The notes beneath the pieces are model-generated. The model had not been told where the DNA came from, made no database searches, and saw nothing but the letters and a program-made list of their open reading frames with translations. Shown here one piece after another: positions 51,364-64,000 of a stretch of DNA of 64,000 nt. The stretch covers positions 5,846,976 through 5,910,975 of the forward strand of contig PTFA01000035.1 of assembly GCA_003342895.1 (NCBI GenBank), read 5' to 3'. The translations under genes were made by a program, and so were the position numbers. The stretch is from Casuarius casuarius. Taxonomy: Eukaryota > Chordata > Aves > Casuariiformes > Casuariidae. Positions within the stretch are counted from its first letter, which is position 1. Every line of letters begins with the position of its first letter.

Positions 51364-53835
51364 AACTGTGTGAAGCACTAAATCCCTGGAATTGATTCAG
51401 GATTTATAAAGCAGCCAATATTTCACCTCTGCTTTGGGAATGCTGCCTGTTTGTATAAAGTCTGAGATGGATCTGTTCCTTCTGTATTTGGGTATCTGGT
51501 GTCAGTAATGGTTTCTGTCAGTGAGTTTACTTTTGTAATCTTTCTTGTCATTTCTGTACAGTAGGTAGCTGGCTGGGACGGTCTCCTCATGATATAGGGC
51601 TAGCCGACACAGTGCTATCACGGATGAACCTTGATCCTCAAATAGTCAGATGGTATCTGTATCATCTTGTGACTGGACAGCAGTCTGCACTGAGTCTCTG
51701 AACTCAGCAGAAGAGATCTGATCTTTGATTTCCTGTTCACTCAGTCCACTAGTCCTAGAAAGACTTGTTTCTGCTGCAGTAGTTTGATTTGCTATGCTAC
51801 TACCAAAAGTGACAGGTTGTAAGGACTAACCGATGCCCCTGATGCCCAGGTTCAGATTCATCCTTGCTATCTACGTGCAGCATAAATATGTCAGCCAGGC
51901 CCTGTTTCCCTCCACTGCTGTGTGGCTTATTCATTAGCATGCTCAGGATAAGGAAAGGCAATTGCAAATCAAGTGAGCGCTTAAATTGATACACTAAAGG
52001 GGCAGACGAGTTCAAACGTTTTCCAGACGGCTGGCTTTGTGGCCTGACACAAAGGCTATTCTCAGGACTGACCTGCAGCCCCTGCCATGGAGCCCTGGGT
52101 GATGATATCCATGTCACTATTATTTATTGCTTGGGTGAAATTGTCTTTTGTGCCAACAGTTTCACATCTTTCCAACCTCATCTTCTAGCAAGTTTAGAGC
52201 TGTTTGAAGGCTGCTGGAAATAATGTTCTCTGGAGTAATCTGCTGGAGCAGAGTCCTTCAGCCTTTTGTTGCTGAACCTCTGGGCATGTATGATCTTCTT
52301 CTGAGAGGTCTGCAGTATCTACAGGTTTATGTTCACTGTACAGGGATGTGTTGTTTCCTTTGGAAAGGGAAAAAAAGTTAAGAGTCCACAAATTGAGGTC
52401 AAAACTCCTTGTCACAGCCAGGGGTTTTAGTTTGATTGTCCTTTCCTTGCAGCATGACCTTTTCCTTCAGGATGCAGAAGGTATGTGAGAAAGTATCTCT
52501 ACCAAGTTAGAGGACTGGCTGTTTCTAGTGTTCTTCTCCTTGAAGAAAATTCCTGGGCCCAGTTTGGGTAGTTCTTTGTCTCCTTTTTGCCTCTGTAGCA
52601 GCAAAAGGCACAGAAGAAAAACTGGACTAGGCACTGTTTGTTCATGGCGACATCAGCTTCAGGTTTTGAAACTTCCTGATCCTATCCAGGAAGTCCTGCT
52701 AGACAGGTGTCTGCTGCAGAAACAAAGTACGTCCTACATCAGTTGCATCTTATGCATTCAGAGGACCCAATTCCACCCCAGTCAGTGAATCTGACAGACA
52801 GCAACTGTCAGCAAAGGACAGCGTGATGAACCTGCTGCAAGGGAAGTCTGCAGCTGCCTTTATTCCTTCTGTTCAGGGCCATGTTTTGAGGTTCTGCTAG
52901 GGAGGTGAAGGTGGAAGTAATGAAACCTGGATGACAGAAGCTGCTGCAGAGCTGTGTCAGCTTTGCTGCCTCTGACACTGGCCATTTCCTTAAAATGGGA
53001 TGCTTTTTTCAAAGCTCAAAGCATTAATCAACCTAGAAGACAGACATCAGCCAAATCTGATTCTCAGATCATTTGCCGCCTCCTTGCATGGCGTGTAAAA
53101 GAGTTGGTCTAGATTGAGTTCATTATCCAAGCAGGGCATCATTCCCATTTTGCAGTGACCAAGTCTCATGATGTGTTGTGCTTATGGTTGGGAACCTTTG
53201 TGAGCTGGCGGGATATTTCTTACAGACTGAATATGAGAAGTGGTGACAACATTAGTTCTAATATCCAGGTAGTTTTACATTAACTATTGCTCTAGAAATA
53301 CCTCAGATTGTTGTCTACCTGCCTGTTTAGTATTTTCCAAATTCATAGGTCCTAAAAACTATTGGCTCTCTTTGCTTGCTAGATTTTCATCTTTCTCCAT
53401 TCTGCTTTTGGATCTGGCTTTCTTGATGTTGCTATGCATATTGTGGCCTGATCCAGAGCCCCCCTGAAACTCTGGGAAGATTGCTGGTGGCTTGGAGGGC
53501 TTTGAAGCTGGCCTCTAGGACAGTCCAGGTCTCAAGGCCATTCCCAATCACTGCTGAGTGGGTGAAGGAGAGCTTCCTTTTAGCCAAGTACAGGAGGCGA
53601 GGCATGCTTTTTATTTTATTCATCATGCAAAAAGAAACCAACAAAAATAAGCCTTGGAACGTTCATGGCTGTAAGAGAAGCTTTTGCTCCATGAGCGAAG
53701 GAATGAATGAAGCGTGCTTTCCAATGGATTTGTCTCTTGTCCGTGCCATTCCCCGTTTGTTATCCCTGTGACAGGCTTACGGGCAGGAAGCAGCACTGAG
53801 GTGACCGCTGCAGCTCTATGCGTGTACATTTGCAG

Positions 53836-53987
53836 TCTGCTGTTGCCAAGTGGACTTTTTGCCTCTGTGTGCGGAGCCAAAGGATGGGTGAAGGCAGCCG
53901 GAAAAGAAGTGGGACGGGGACGAGGAGATAGCTGCCGTCTTCTTGCCAATATAGAAGCGGAGTTGCTGAGTGGCGGGCGCCGGCAGG
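53836..53987 (+). other. Exon-like GC-rich segment of unknown identity
   Basis: A 152-base segment lies between an acceptor-like tacatttgcag (AG at 53834-53835) and a donor-like ggcag followed by gtatgt at 53988. One frame is open throughout. Its right half is GC and CpG richer than its surroundings. No family was recognised. A non-coding transcript or chance are both possible. Confidence 0.18.
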
Positions 53988-54581
53988 TATGTTACTCTGA
54001 AGTGGGAGCTGGGCAATGAGCACCGAGGGAGCAGTGGTGGGAGCTGAGTGAGGAAGGGGCTGGGAGAAATGAGAATGCTGTGCTGCAGGGTGGCTGGGGC
54101 TGAAGGGGATTGGGGAGAAGGGGGGGACAGGGAGCTGGAAACACTAGCTCAGAAATCATTTGGAGATTACCAAGAAATGCCTCCTCTACCTCTAAAGAAC
54201 TCGATGCCGGGGCTGTGTCTTGCAGGTAGAGATCTGTGCTTGGAGCTGCGGTAACCTTTGCCCTGCTCTGTAAATGCAGAGGGTTATGTAGCACCCCCTG
54301 CCCTGCACAGCAGGCACCTGTGGCTGTTGGGTGCTCACTGCTGTGGGTGTCAGAAACGTGGCCATCTTTGTTCACACAGGGCCATGTGGACTGGTAGTCA
54401 CTGCCCTGGTGTTTGGCTGGGTTTGGGATCTCTGACTGCGCTGTCTCCCTCTGAAAGCATCCAGAATTGATGCATTTCCTCTGGGGCATCGTGCAGTTTG
54501 GTTAAGTCCGTCAATTCAAAATGAAATACTGTGTTTTGATCCTCTTGACGAATCAACGGTTTGAGTGATTTTTATTTCTTG

Positions 54582-54612
<31 letters not shown>

Positions 54613-54614
54613 CC
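54582..54614. repeat. Polypyrimidine (TTTTC-type) tract
   Basis: About 33 bases of imperfect TTTTC repeats running into T9 and then ccag. It looks like an acceptor tract, but no exon was recognised after it. Confidence 0.8.
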
Positions 54615-55718
54615 AGAAAGAACCTTTTGCCTCATGGAAAATTTCCATTTTGTCAGAAATGGAATTCTCTTCCAGCAAAACTCACCTATGGAAATTTCCC
54701 AACCAACTCTAATTCTAAAGCTCGATGCCAGAAAACATCTAGTAGCTTTAGCAGAGGGTGACTCAGGGTGTAATGTATCATGTAATCCTAACTAGGGCAG
54801 CATATCCACAGAATCTGGGAACGTGGGTGCCTGCCCATGCATCCCCAACTCAACATGTAGTAGGCAATCCACCAAAAACACACATGCAGAAGAGAAAAAA
54901 CCTGTTGTGATCATTTTTCAATTTTGAAAGCTCAGTTCTACCATGAAAGAGAAACTTTTGTCATCAGGTGGCCCAAATCTGCTTCCTCTTAGTGATGTCC
55001 AAATCCAAAGTGCTCGCTTTAAAAATAAAAAGATGCGGATTTTTAACAAATAATTTCACCAGCAACCAGTCTGAGAGACAAAAGAGTTCATTCCTTCTCT
55101 TATAAAAATTATGTCGTGGAGAAAGTTATCTGGCATTTTTACAGGCCCAACAGACTTGAATGTTGAAGTTGATTCTGTTGATGCACAAGAAATAATCCTC
55201 TCTAGCCCTTCTCCCACAGCTTTGCTGCTCCTGAGCTGCTACTCAGAAAGAGGCCTGCCAGTGGGGAAAGTGCTGTTACCTTCAGCAGAAAAAGCATTTA
55301 GGATTCAAGCCTGTCTCAAAAGGTACCTTAAAGCCTGTTCATGGAAACATGGCCCAATTTAGCAGACATCCTGGGGAAAAAAATGCAGGCTTCTAGACAG
55401 GAAACAGCATGGCTTGGCAACTGTAAAGACAATTTCGTGCTGCGGAGGGAAAACAAGGGAGAAAGGCAGGTAAAGTGCTTCAAGATGTGGTAATGCTCAA
55501 GTATCTTTCCACTGTGTTTTGATGGTTGTCTTTGCTTTTCAGCACGGAGCGTATAGACTCATTTTTTAGTTCTGAGCTCACAGGTTGTGATTAAGCATCT
55601 CATGCTTGTGTCCCAAACATGGACTTTAGCATGTGTTAAACCTGTCCAGATATTGGAGTGCTTTTCCTTTTCTAGCTTCAGTATAACCTGCTGGCTTGCC
55701 CACCTGCAAGAGGTGCAC

Positions 55719-55740
55719 ACATACATACATACATACATAA
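55719..55740. repeat. ATAC/CATA tetranucleotide repeat
   Basis: About five perfect cata units in a row. It is a simple microsatellite. Confidence 0.9.
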
Positions 55741-58630
55741 AAAGGAAAAAGGAAAAAATAATAGAAAGTTAAGTCATCTAGGGTGATGTGCAAACTCGAA
55801 ATGTTCCTTGTTTATCTTGTAGCTTTGCACTGAGTGCAATATTGCATGTCACAAGTGCTGAATATTTTGTCTGTCAAAGCGATGTATTTAATTAAATTTG
55901 CTGTTTAAATTCAGTTATTCATGAAAGGGACTCATTGTCCAGAAAGACATGCTGACCTTAGATATAAAATCCTCTAACTGAAGAGGGCTGTTAAGGATAT
56001 GGATTAGAAAGATGTTATTTCACATAAATTCACAAAAAAGTGGAAATTTCCTTGGCCAGTTAGCTGCATAGATGTATATTGATCCTGACTTGATTAGTTC
56101 ATCTAAAAATTTCAAAATGACACTGTTCACCGTGTCTGGTATCAACAATTCAGGGTGTGCATGTGTGTGTCCTTCTGTTACTCCATGGACTCTGGACATC
56201 ACTGCTGTTATGTCTCACAACCAGGGCTGAGCCTTAGACCCCCAGGTAGCTTCAGCCTCTACTTTGACCAGGTGGGAACTCTTGTGGGTTCTTGGTTTGC
56301 AGTTGACCTCTTTAAGGGCCTTTTAGTGGTGGAAGCAAACAGAGAGGAAAGCTTTACAAAACTCAAGCTGTTTTTATCTATGACAAAGAATATACAGTGC
56401 TCAGCAAACAATAAAACATGTATTCATTTCCATGCTCATATTTTTTGTTTTCCACTGCTAAAGTATTCTCTGTGTTGAGGTTTGAATCTTTCTGTGCCCA
56501 GCAGCCCTCTGCTAGCAGATGTCTTCTTTTCTGAAACAGTCTCTCTTTTCTCCTAGCATGTTTTGTCTTTGTCTGGTGTTAGTCTAAAATATTCGTTGCT
56601 GTAAAAATATGCTCTTTGTTCCTCTCATCTGCTCAAGGTTCCTTTGTCTCTGAATTTCATCTCTTCTTTGATCTTCTAAGATCTATCACTAGTTTGACCT
56701 TGTTTTCCTCTGTCAGTGTTATCCCATCCTAAGAGAGAGAGAGAATGAATATAAAAAGAAAACTTTTTCAAGAACATGGTTAGTCTTTTGTTCTCCAGAA
56801 TTACGTTGGGCTTGGCCTCTAATGGTCTTTGTTCAATCTATGCATGGATAAGCAAGGTAAAGACACTGCTCTTGACCTAAGGTAAGGAACATGAGGCAAG
56901 AGGCAGTGAAAGATGGTCAAAAGATAAGGAAGCAAACACTTAGATTTCAGACGAATAAATTAGATTCCAGTGGTTGCCCTACCTGCTGGAGTCAGTGAAG
57001 CTGTAACATTTTACACTGCTTATGGAAAATTTAATCTGTGGCGCAAAATTCAAGTGTGCTTTGGTCAGGGTAAAGGATTGGCTTGAAAGTTACGTCCTAC
57101 TTTTGTGTTTTTGTCAAGACAGTGTAATCTCTTACTATCTAGGAAAGCATGATCAAAGAAACCCTGTCTTTTGAGGTTGCAAGTGTCTGCAGGGCTAGTG
57201 AAGAAGTGATGTTTAAAGATCAGAGCACTCTGATGAGAGAGGTATTGAAAGGGCAAAGAAAACATACAGAGGACTAATTTCAGTTCTTGTTTCATTTCAT
57301 CAGGTGCTGTATGAAGGTGACAGAATAGTTGAACAAAGCAAGCTACAATAATGACTGGATATTTAAAGCAAAATTGGAAATAAATGAGTCATCTGCTTTT
57401 GTTAAAGTGGGGAGGAATAGATTTCTGCCTCAGTTAATTTCTCTATGGAATATAGAGGCAGCCTTTAACAAAAGGAGAAAAATCCCAATTCCTTTTCCTT
57501 CCTTCTAATTCCCTTTAAAATCCCTTTAGACCGTGGAAGTTATCAATAATGTAATGTTATTACCCAAAGAATCATTATCTGTCAGGAGACTCAAGTTTAA
57601 TCCTTCTTTGTAATTGAAGTGATGGGCTTGGTTGTTAACCAACATATCTGTATTCATGGGTGTATCTCGGGTATCTAGAGTTAAACAGGCATTAGCAAAA
57701 CCATGTAGTACCTGTCACTGAGTGCATGTCCTCAAGAATACGCAGTGCTGTGTGGAGGCACCCAGACAGACTTTCTCTGAGTTACGTCGCGAGTCTGGTT
57801 ACTTAATGCAGCTCTCCTGCTCCGTTTCCCAGCTAGTGTGGTCGGAGCTAGCTCATACATTGCTCTGCTGTGAAGACTCTCTTGTAAGGCCTTAAAATAA
57901 CATGGACAGAAAGCAAAGGTTTACTTGGAGTGGATTATCCCCATATAACAAATAATGTATTGATTTGGAAAGGTATTTTACTGGATTTGGTGTTCTCCAG
58001 CGAAAGGCTGAGTTTTCAAAAGGAATGCTTATTGGGGGAAGACCTTGCCGCTGCATTTTCCAAGAGATTCCTGCTGTTTCGTGCAGGTTTATACTTCACT
58101 CTCCATATTATGTTGAGTGGCCTCTTTGCTCATCAGAAGCATTGCTGAGTAGTTTTTATGCAAGTTCTGTTGCTACTTGTTACTCTGGTAGTAAATCAGA
58201 CTGCACGTGCTGGATGCCTAAGGTGCCCAGCTCTCAAACAGGTGAGGCCTCTCAAAACATCATCCTTAACAATGTAGGCTGGTGCTCTCAGGAAAGCTCA
58301 CTCGTAACTGAGATTGTCCATATGGTCTGTTACTATTCATCTGTTGGTATGAAGACAAACGTCTTGTGAGAAATGGAAATCTGATAATGTGCATAGTGTG
58401 AGTGTGTGTGCGTGGGGGGGAGGGATAGGCTAATGTTGGTATCATTAGTGCTTGGTCACCTAGGTGATGGATCTTGCTGCTATAGTAACCTGAAGGCTAC
58501 ATTACTCATCAAATATGTATTTTAACAAACAGGAATGCTTTAAGGTGTTTGTATCTTCTGTCTTCCTGTAACTGTCTGCTGCCCTTTTAAAATATTTACA
58601 GGAATTGTAAAACAATACTCTAAGTAAAGG

Positions 58631-58671
58631 TTTTATTTATTTATTTATTTGTTTGTTTGTTTGTTTGTTTG
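58631..58671. repeat. Compound TTTA/TTTG microsatellite
   Basis: Four TTTA-type units pass directly into about five TTTG units. The sharp switch suggests a point change that then spread by slippage. Confidence 0.9.
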
Positions 58672-59082
58672 AAAATGCATCCTGGGAAGGACCTGTCTTT
58701 TATGCCCAAGCATTCAGCTTAGGATATTTTTGAGGAGATCTTTGAAGAAAGGTAATGCTATTGCTTGTTGTAGGCCTTCTGAACTCTTGCCTCATAGGAT
58801 GTGTCCTTCATGAGGGATGCTGCTGTTCTGGCTAGTATCCAGAGGAGTTTGAGCCAACTCGATGCGTCTTTAGGCATCCACACTTGCACCATCCTGCATA
58901 CCTGCAGCCATGCTGCTGTGCCAGGGTTGTGTCTGGAATGTGGATATTTGCAGGGGAGAGGGGGAGAAGGAAGAGAATGATCCACGTTGGCACTCTGGAG
59001 AGCAGAGCCTTTCTGTGACTGGTTTGTGATGGATTGTGGGACGCTGTAACTTCTCATTTGTGATCCAGAAATGAAATGATGA

Positions 59083-59102
59083 AGGCAGTCTCTTCTAATC
59101 AA
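59083..59102. repeat. 20-bp direct repeat, copy 1
   Basis: An exact copy of the 20-mer at 61116-61135, same strand, 2,033 bases apart. Both are preceded by gatg, with a one-base shift. Confidence 0.8.
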
Positions 59103-60440
59103 GGCACAAGGTGCTTCCAACTCCTTATTACCGTAGCCCCGTATATTCACTCAGGGATGCAACCTTATGTGCCACTGGGTAAGAAGCTTTCTTGGATTCA
59201 GACACCAGTGTGTTTTGGTGTACCTCACTTTGAGACCTGTGAGAGATGATTCTGAAGTCACAAGTGCGCACAGAGTGGCAAATCAGCTCATAAGAGGATT
59301 GATTTATCTTTTTAAGGATTGTATATACAAATCGGCTTTGTGTGTCAAAGCTTTCAGGAGTAATACTGTATATGTCCTCTATTACCTGCCATGCCTCATC
59401 TTTTTCACTTGTCCATTGTAGGTAGTAGGTAATTTTAAAATTCCTATATGGAGGGACATTGTCTGTGCAAGAGTGACTTTTACGTGCCTCTTGACAAAGT
59501 AGGATGGGGTAAGGGGAATATGTTCTGATGACTTGTGGTGGGACAAACTGGTGTATCCTGCTCAGACTGACCTGGCTGACTGACCAGACTTTCTGCTCTA
59601 TGGAGAATTTTACAGGATATGAATAAACGTATGGAGGAACACTGTTAAAACCACGTGTGGTTAAAAACTAGACTGCCAATTTCCCATCCCACTTATCTGG
59701 AGCTCTCTATACTTACCATGAAAGGACAAGGTTGGGCCAGTATATGTGAGAAGGACTTCACAAAGATAAAAGATGGTATCTCTGCGCTAATCCCGCCACC
59801 CCCTATCACTGAGGGTATCTTTGGATCAGTCAAGCCATGTGACCTTTAAGGCTTGGGGAGTATTTGCAGCATCTAGTGTAGGCACCAGGAGGGGCCTGAG
59901 CTTCCCTTGTAGTCAGTGAGGAGTGAGATGCAGCTCCAGGATGAACCAGGACTCTCACTATCTACTCCTAACTTAGTGACCCTGACAGGCCCTTGGAAGG
60001 TGCTGTTTTTTGCATTAACTAGCTAAGTTTGGTACTTTGAGTACTACCTCCCTTCCCCTTCCTAACCTGGCAACTATGACCCTAAGGCTAGATCTGCTAT
60101 CCAAACTGATAAAGCAGATCTTCACAAACAAATCCCATAGAAATGAAAAAAAACAGGATGGCCCATTCGTCAGGAGTAAATCTGTGGAAAGGATAACTGC
60201 ATAGAGGGTAAGCTGTAGTCATGCTTAAAATGACAGAGTGCTCTGATGTCCCATGCTGCAGTTAATGATGTTTTGTCTGCTCCTGACATAGCCAACTGCA
60301 TGGCTGTTGGTGCGGCTCTGTTAGATGCTTTGGAAAAGCCTGAGAAGAATATATGTTTGTGGCAGTCTAGTTGTAATCATAACCTTGAAAATCTTTCCTC
60401 TGGACATTAACCATACCCTTTAAATGCCTGACTGACCAGT

Positions 60441-60659
60441 TCTGTCTGAGCGTAAGGAAAAACTTCTTTACTGTGAGAGTAACTGAGCACTGGAACAGGT
60501 TGCCCAGAGAGGTTGTGGTGTCTCCATCCTTGGAGATACTCAAAAGCCATCTGGACAGGGTTCTGGGCAATGAGCTTTAGGTGACCCTGCCTGAGCAGGG
60601 GGGTTGGACTAGATGATCTCCAGAAGTCCCTTCCAACCTCAGCTGTTCTGTGATTCTGT
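60441..60659 (+). mobile_element. CR1 LINE, 5'-truncated 3' end
   Basis: It follows the CR1 3' end closely: aaaacttctttactgtgag near its start, then ggaacaggttgcccagagag, the gggggttggactagatgatc block at about 60599-60618, and the ending ccttccaacctcagctgttc followed by tgtgattctgt. It keeps more of the consensus than the copy at 30009 and so looks younger. It is truncated upstream and non-coding. Confidence 0.95.
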
Positions 60660-61115
60660 AAAATGTGTCCATGTAATCTGCTAGCAGCTGATTTCTCAGA
60701 TTTAGGATTAAAGTATTATACAACTTCCTGGGAATAGGGGAAACTGGGGGGCTAGAATTCAATAGGCCTTGAAGATAGAAGCACAAGGAAATGTGGGCTG
60801 CCAGTGGATGACCCTCTGTACATTAGTTGTCTGGATACACTGCATCCATGCCACAAAGAAAGAGCGGAGAGAGAAACAGATTGCAGCTTAGTTTGGTCCT
60901 CTACTTGTATTCATTTGCGCGGTCTTGCTCCTGGGCAAAAAAAGTGTAAAGGAGCGTGGCTGGACAAGAAGAGAGCGTGTAGGGAGCTTGCTCTAGGTGC
61001 ATGACTATTGGTCCTGTGTAATTAACTGGTGTGGAGCTAATCTCATTATATTTTTCTTTAGTTATCCATTGGCACTCTTGGCTCCTCGTTGTGGTGGTGT
61101 TCCGCTTGACCGATG

Positions 61116-61135
61116 AGGCAGTCTCTTCTAATCAA
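61116..61135. repeat. 20-bp direct repeat, copy 2
   Basis: Second exact copy of the 20-mer at 59083-59102. Similarity stops almost immediately outside the core on both sides. Confidence 0.8.
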
Positions 61136-64000
61136 TGAGCAGCTGCCCTGTATGTCATATGAGACTAGGTCAGCTTTAGAAAACACAGCAGCAAACAGTG
61201 AAGTGTGTGTGTTTGTGTTTGAGAAAAGTTTCATAGCAGCTTGCTCTTCTGAATGTTTCACCATGAAATGTTATTTCTTCTTCAATCCCTTAGGAGGGAG
61301 ACTGCTGCTCTAGTAGAAAGAATTTGCCTCCTGCAGGCAAGCTGAGTAAAGATGAGAGTCCTGGAAAAGCATCTTCCGTGACTGAATGCCACAAGGGGCC
61401 CAGCTTTCAATCCCTCTTCTGTAAGACTGCCAGGCCAAGATGCAGCTGCCATGTTGGTGAAACTGCGAAGCCCTGTCATGTGAGTGTACTAGACACTGTA
61501 AATAGAAGTGAGTTACTACAACTGTCTTTTTTCCCAAAGGAAATCCACCCACATTTCCTTAATCCGTTGGAAGATAAATCCAGCTTCCATGCTGTCAGCT
61601 GAATTTCAGATTCTACCTCTCATCTTAAAGCTGGTTAGGATAGTGACTAATAAAATAAGGGAAGAGGGAGCAACGGTCATGGGTAGAGTCTCTAAGTTGC
61701 TTATACTTTTCTGGAACTGAAGCAAAGGAAAGCTGAAGGTTTCTAGACCAGGTGTTTGCCTTCATTGCCTTTAAAGCTTGAACAGAAGTGTTTCAGCTGG
61801 TGAGTGCAAGGAAAAGCAGGCAAATCATTCCCATAAATTAAGAGTAAAAATAAATTTTGGTGCCCTTCCTCTTCTCAGCAATTTTCCTCTCTCAAGGTTG
61901 GGAAGCAGTAGCTCACAAAGCAGTCATATTTGTTCACCAGAAAGCTAATTGGTGAGTGGGCCAGCTACATTGGTAGGAGTAGTGGTAGGTGAAGGTGGAG
62001 CTAATTAGGCCATGCTCAGTGCTATGCAAAGGTAGCTGGCCTCGGAATAAAAATGTCTTCTAGAAGAGTTAAAGAAATTTGCCGTCCCAGATCTAGGTGT
62101 CCATACTCAGTGTTTGAATGACAATTATTTTGGTGAAGGTCCTCTTAGGTCTCGTCTTTGTTCCCTTCTCGAGGTCTTCTGAACAGGAGCATGGCAATTG
62201 CTAGATGTGGATGAATTTGCTTGCTTTAGCTTTTATTTCATTTGGCCTGCCAAGCAGAGGACACTTACGTAGCAAAGGCTAGATTGATTTCTGCCAGTTA
62301 CTGACTCCCAGCTTGCTTGAATTTGTATAATGTGTGCTGATGCTATAAATAAAAGCAGCTCTGTCTCCTGCACTGAAAGCTCTTTGTCAACCACAAAATA
62401 CTGAGATTTTGTTTGGTGTTAGTTACGTTACCGCTATTTATAGGATGCCATGTGTCGCTAGGAGGACACCCTTGGGGATGGCTGGTTCTTCCTGGTTGAT
62501 CCAATTTGCAGTATTTGGGTACAACAAACAAGGCAAAGGCAATTTCCCAAGTGTGTGAGCAAAAGGGTTGTTTGTTGAGTCTTTTCCCCCAAAGGAGGAC
62601 AAATCTGAGGATTTTCAAGCAGTTGTTTGGCTTGGTTTCTCAGTGAGACCTTTTTGTCCGCATTTCTAACGTGCTGGCCATGGTTTTGCTGTTCTTGTCT
62701 TTCATCTTTTCTGAGTGTGTTTTCAGTACTGGGTTCAAAGGCAAGAAACCGAAAGAAGGACCAAATCTAAGGAACCGGAGTGAGAAGGCCTGCTAGAAAT
62801 TTTGCAAATGTTTTGAGCAATGACTTGACATCACGCAAAAATTTCTGTAGAGACAGAGGAGATGAAAGGGAAGAGGGGAGATATAGGCTCTGTCTTGCTC
62901 AGTCCTACAGCTTATTACCATTGAAGTCTCCATCTCCTAAGCACTGCTAATAGTAATATGGTGTCTTGTGATACTTCATTCCTATTGAGTTCAGGGTAAT
63001 GGTAATTTTCTAAGCGTGTAACACAAAACCTGGAGATGTTTATCGAGATCTGCTATTTGAAGAGACAGACTGATTTAGGAGGATGTGGCTGTCACAAAGC
63101 ATCACAGCACTTATCTCTGAACTTTGAAAACCAATTCTTCAACAGCCAAGCTCCCGGAGAGAGACCACCTTTTCTTCTCTCCCTCCCTGCCTAAAAATGT
63201 GCTGGAGAACTGGTGCTGATACTCAGTTTCATGCCCCTTTCCCTTCATTGTGTTCTGCTCTTGCCAGAAAGCATTTTATTCAAGCTGAGCGTGGTCACTC
63301 ACTCATAGCAAGCTCTGTAGGGGGAACAGTCATCTCTTCTGCCTCATTGGTTGCTGGCTTTAAAGAGGAGAAAGATCGGGAGATAAGAAAATGAAAATAG
63401 GAATCACTAGGTTGGCTTGGACCACTGCCTGTTCGGCTTTGTGTCTAATGCTTACTGAAGCTGAGCTTACTGCTTCACTTGGGTTTGATGCATCTAATTG
63501 GCCGTACAATGCTGTGGAGGGTAGGGTAAGTTTCTTTTGGCTGTAGTAAGTGATCAGCTTATGTTACAGAGGTAGAGACTCGATTGCTGCTGCCTTAGCT
63601 AGCTGTGGGTACGCAGAGAAGAGAACAGCCCCCAGCCTGTGATTTGCCAGCAGACGCACCTGAGACTGTGGCAGTGGTTGGTACTGAGGCTGGTGGGTGG
63701 GTGGCCGGCCCTCGCTCACGGTATGTTCTGTGCTTGATTCATGGGAATGAGCTGGTGAAAACTGGGGCTGCTGGCATAAGCTTATACGCTCCTCTTGAAA
63801 CTACCCAGCCCTTCTGTGGCCAACTAAAAAGTGCTTTGCGCTGAGAATTGTAACTGCAGGGACATTTGCTTGGAGCCAGGCATCTAACACCATAGAAATT
63901 GGAGTCAGTGTTGCTTTACTCCCCACATTTAAGACTGATATTATGCTACATCTGCACTAAATAACTTCGTATGATGGCTCTGTTGGTTCAACCACTACTT

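Larger units (their letters stand above)
50301..54580. other. Downstream intergenic, slightly GC-richer
   Basis: Mixed-composition sequence with a C14 run (51350-51363) and a second exon-like segment (53836-53987). It reads as somewhat more complex and less AT-rich than neighbouring DNA. No protein, repeat family or RNA gene was recognised. An old degenerate retroelement cannot be excluded. Confidence 0.5.
54615..64000. other. Downstream intergenic to window end
   Basis: About 9.4 kb holding two tetranucleotide repeats, one CR1 fragment and a 20-mer present twice (59083-59102 and 61116-61135). Many short open frames occur on both strands, none recognisable. No exon of ITM2C, the next gene in mammals, was seen, so it probably starts beyond the window. 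Confidence 0.6.

Noticed and set aside
53992..54489. 165-codon open frame on the - strand
   Set aside because: The longest gap-free frame, but rich in Ser/Pro/His without domains and not recognised. A coding call is not supportable.
45221..64000. Expected ITM2C gene downstream of CAB39
   Set aside because: Looked for its N-terminal cytoplasmic, transmembrane and BRICHOS-type coding exons; none was found, so it is assumed to lie outside the window.
1..64000. CRISPR arrays, tRNA or rRNA genes, endogenous retroviral genes
   Set aside because: No spaced identical repeats, no tRNA-like B-box context and no retroviral protein motif could be supported. The only mobile elements recognised are the two CR1 fragments.

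Overview
The window is vertebrate nuclear DNA, almost certainly from a bird. It carries one split gene with GT-AG introns and about 1% coding density. It also has two short 3'-end fragments of CR1-type LINEs, the typical avian retrotransposon, and few other interspersed repeats. A 551-base run of N and one isolated N show a draft assembly. I saw no bacterial, plasmid, phage or CRISPR features.

The one gene I can identify is CAB39 (MO25alpha), on the + strand. All eight coding exons are present (23819-42812). Their joined length is exactly 341 codons plus a stop, with every exon junction in phase. The encoded protein matches the mammalian MO25alpha I remember along its whole length. It is the scaffold that locks STRAD in its active-like form and so activates the kinase LKB1 (STK11), upstream of AMPK. 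A 3' UTR of about 2.4 kb follows. It holds a perfect match to the miR-451 seed, two perfect Pumilio-type motifs and a well-formed polyadenylation signal at 45201-45206.

Layout: 1-1609 is 5' flank with a small GC-rich tandem repeat. From 1753 to 2159 there is a GC-rich minisatellite that runs into the assembly gap (2160-2710), and the edge of a CpG island follows (2711-2860). This is the likely CAB39 promoter; the non-coding first exon is probably in or next to the gap. 2861-23774 is inferred to be intron 1 and contains a second CpG island at about 18.2-18.86 kb, a candidate alternative promoter. 23775-45220 holds the coding exons, introns and 3' UTR. 45221-64000 is downstream intergenic sequence with microsatellites, one CR1 fragment, a repeated 20-mer and two exon-like segments of unknown meaning. 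In mammals the next gene downstream is ITM2C, but no ITM2C exon was recognised here.

I found no evidence for a wholly new biological system. The items most worth checking are the 3' UTR regulatory sites, the minisatellite at the promoter gap, the intronic CpG island, an open and GC-richer block in intron 3, and a GC-rich insert between 9-bp direct repeats in intron 2.
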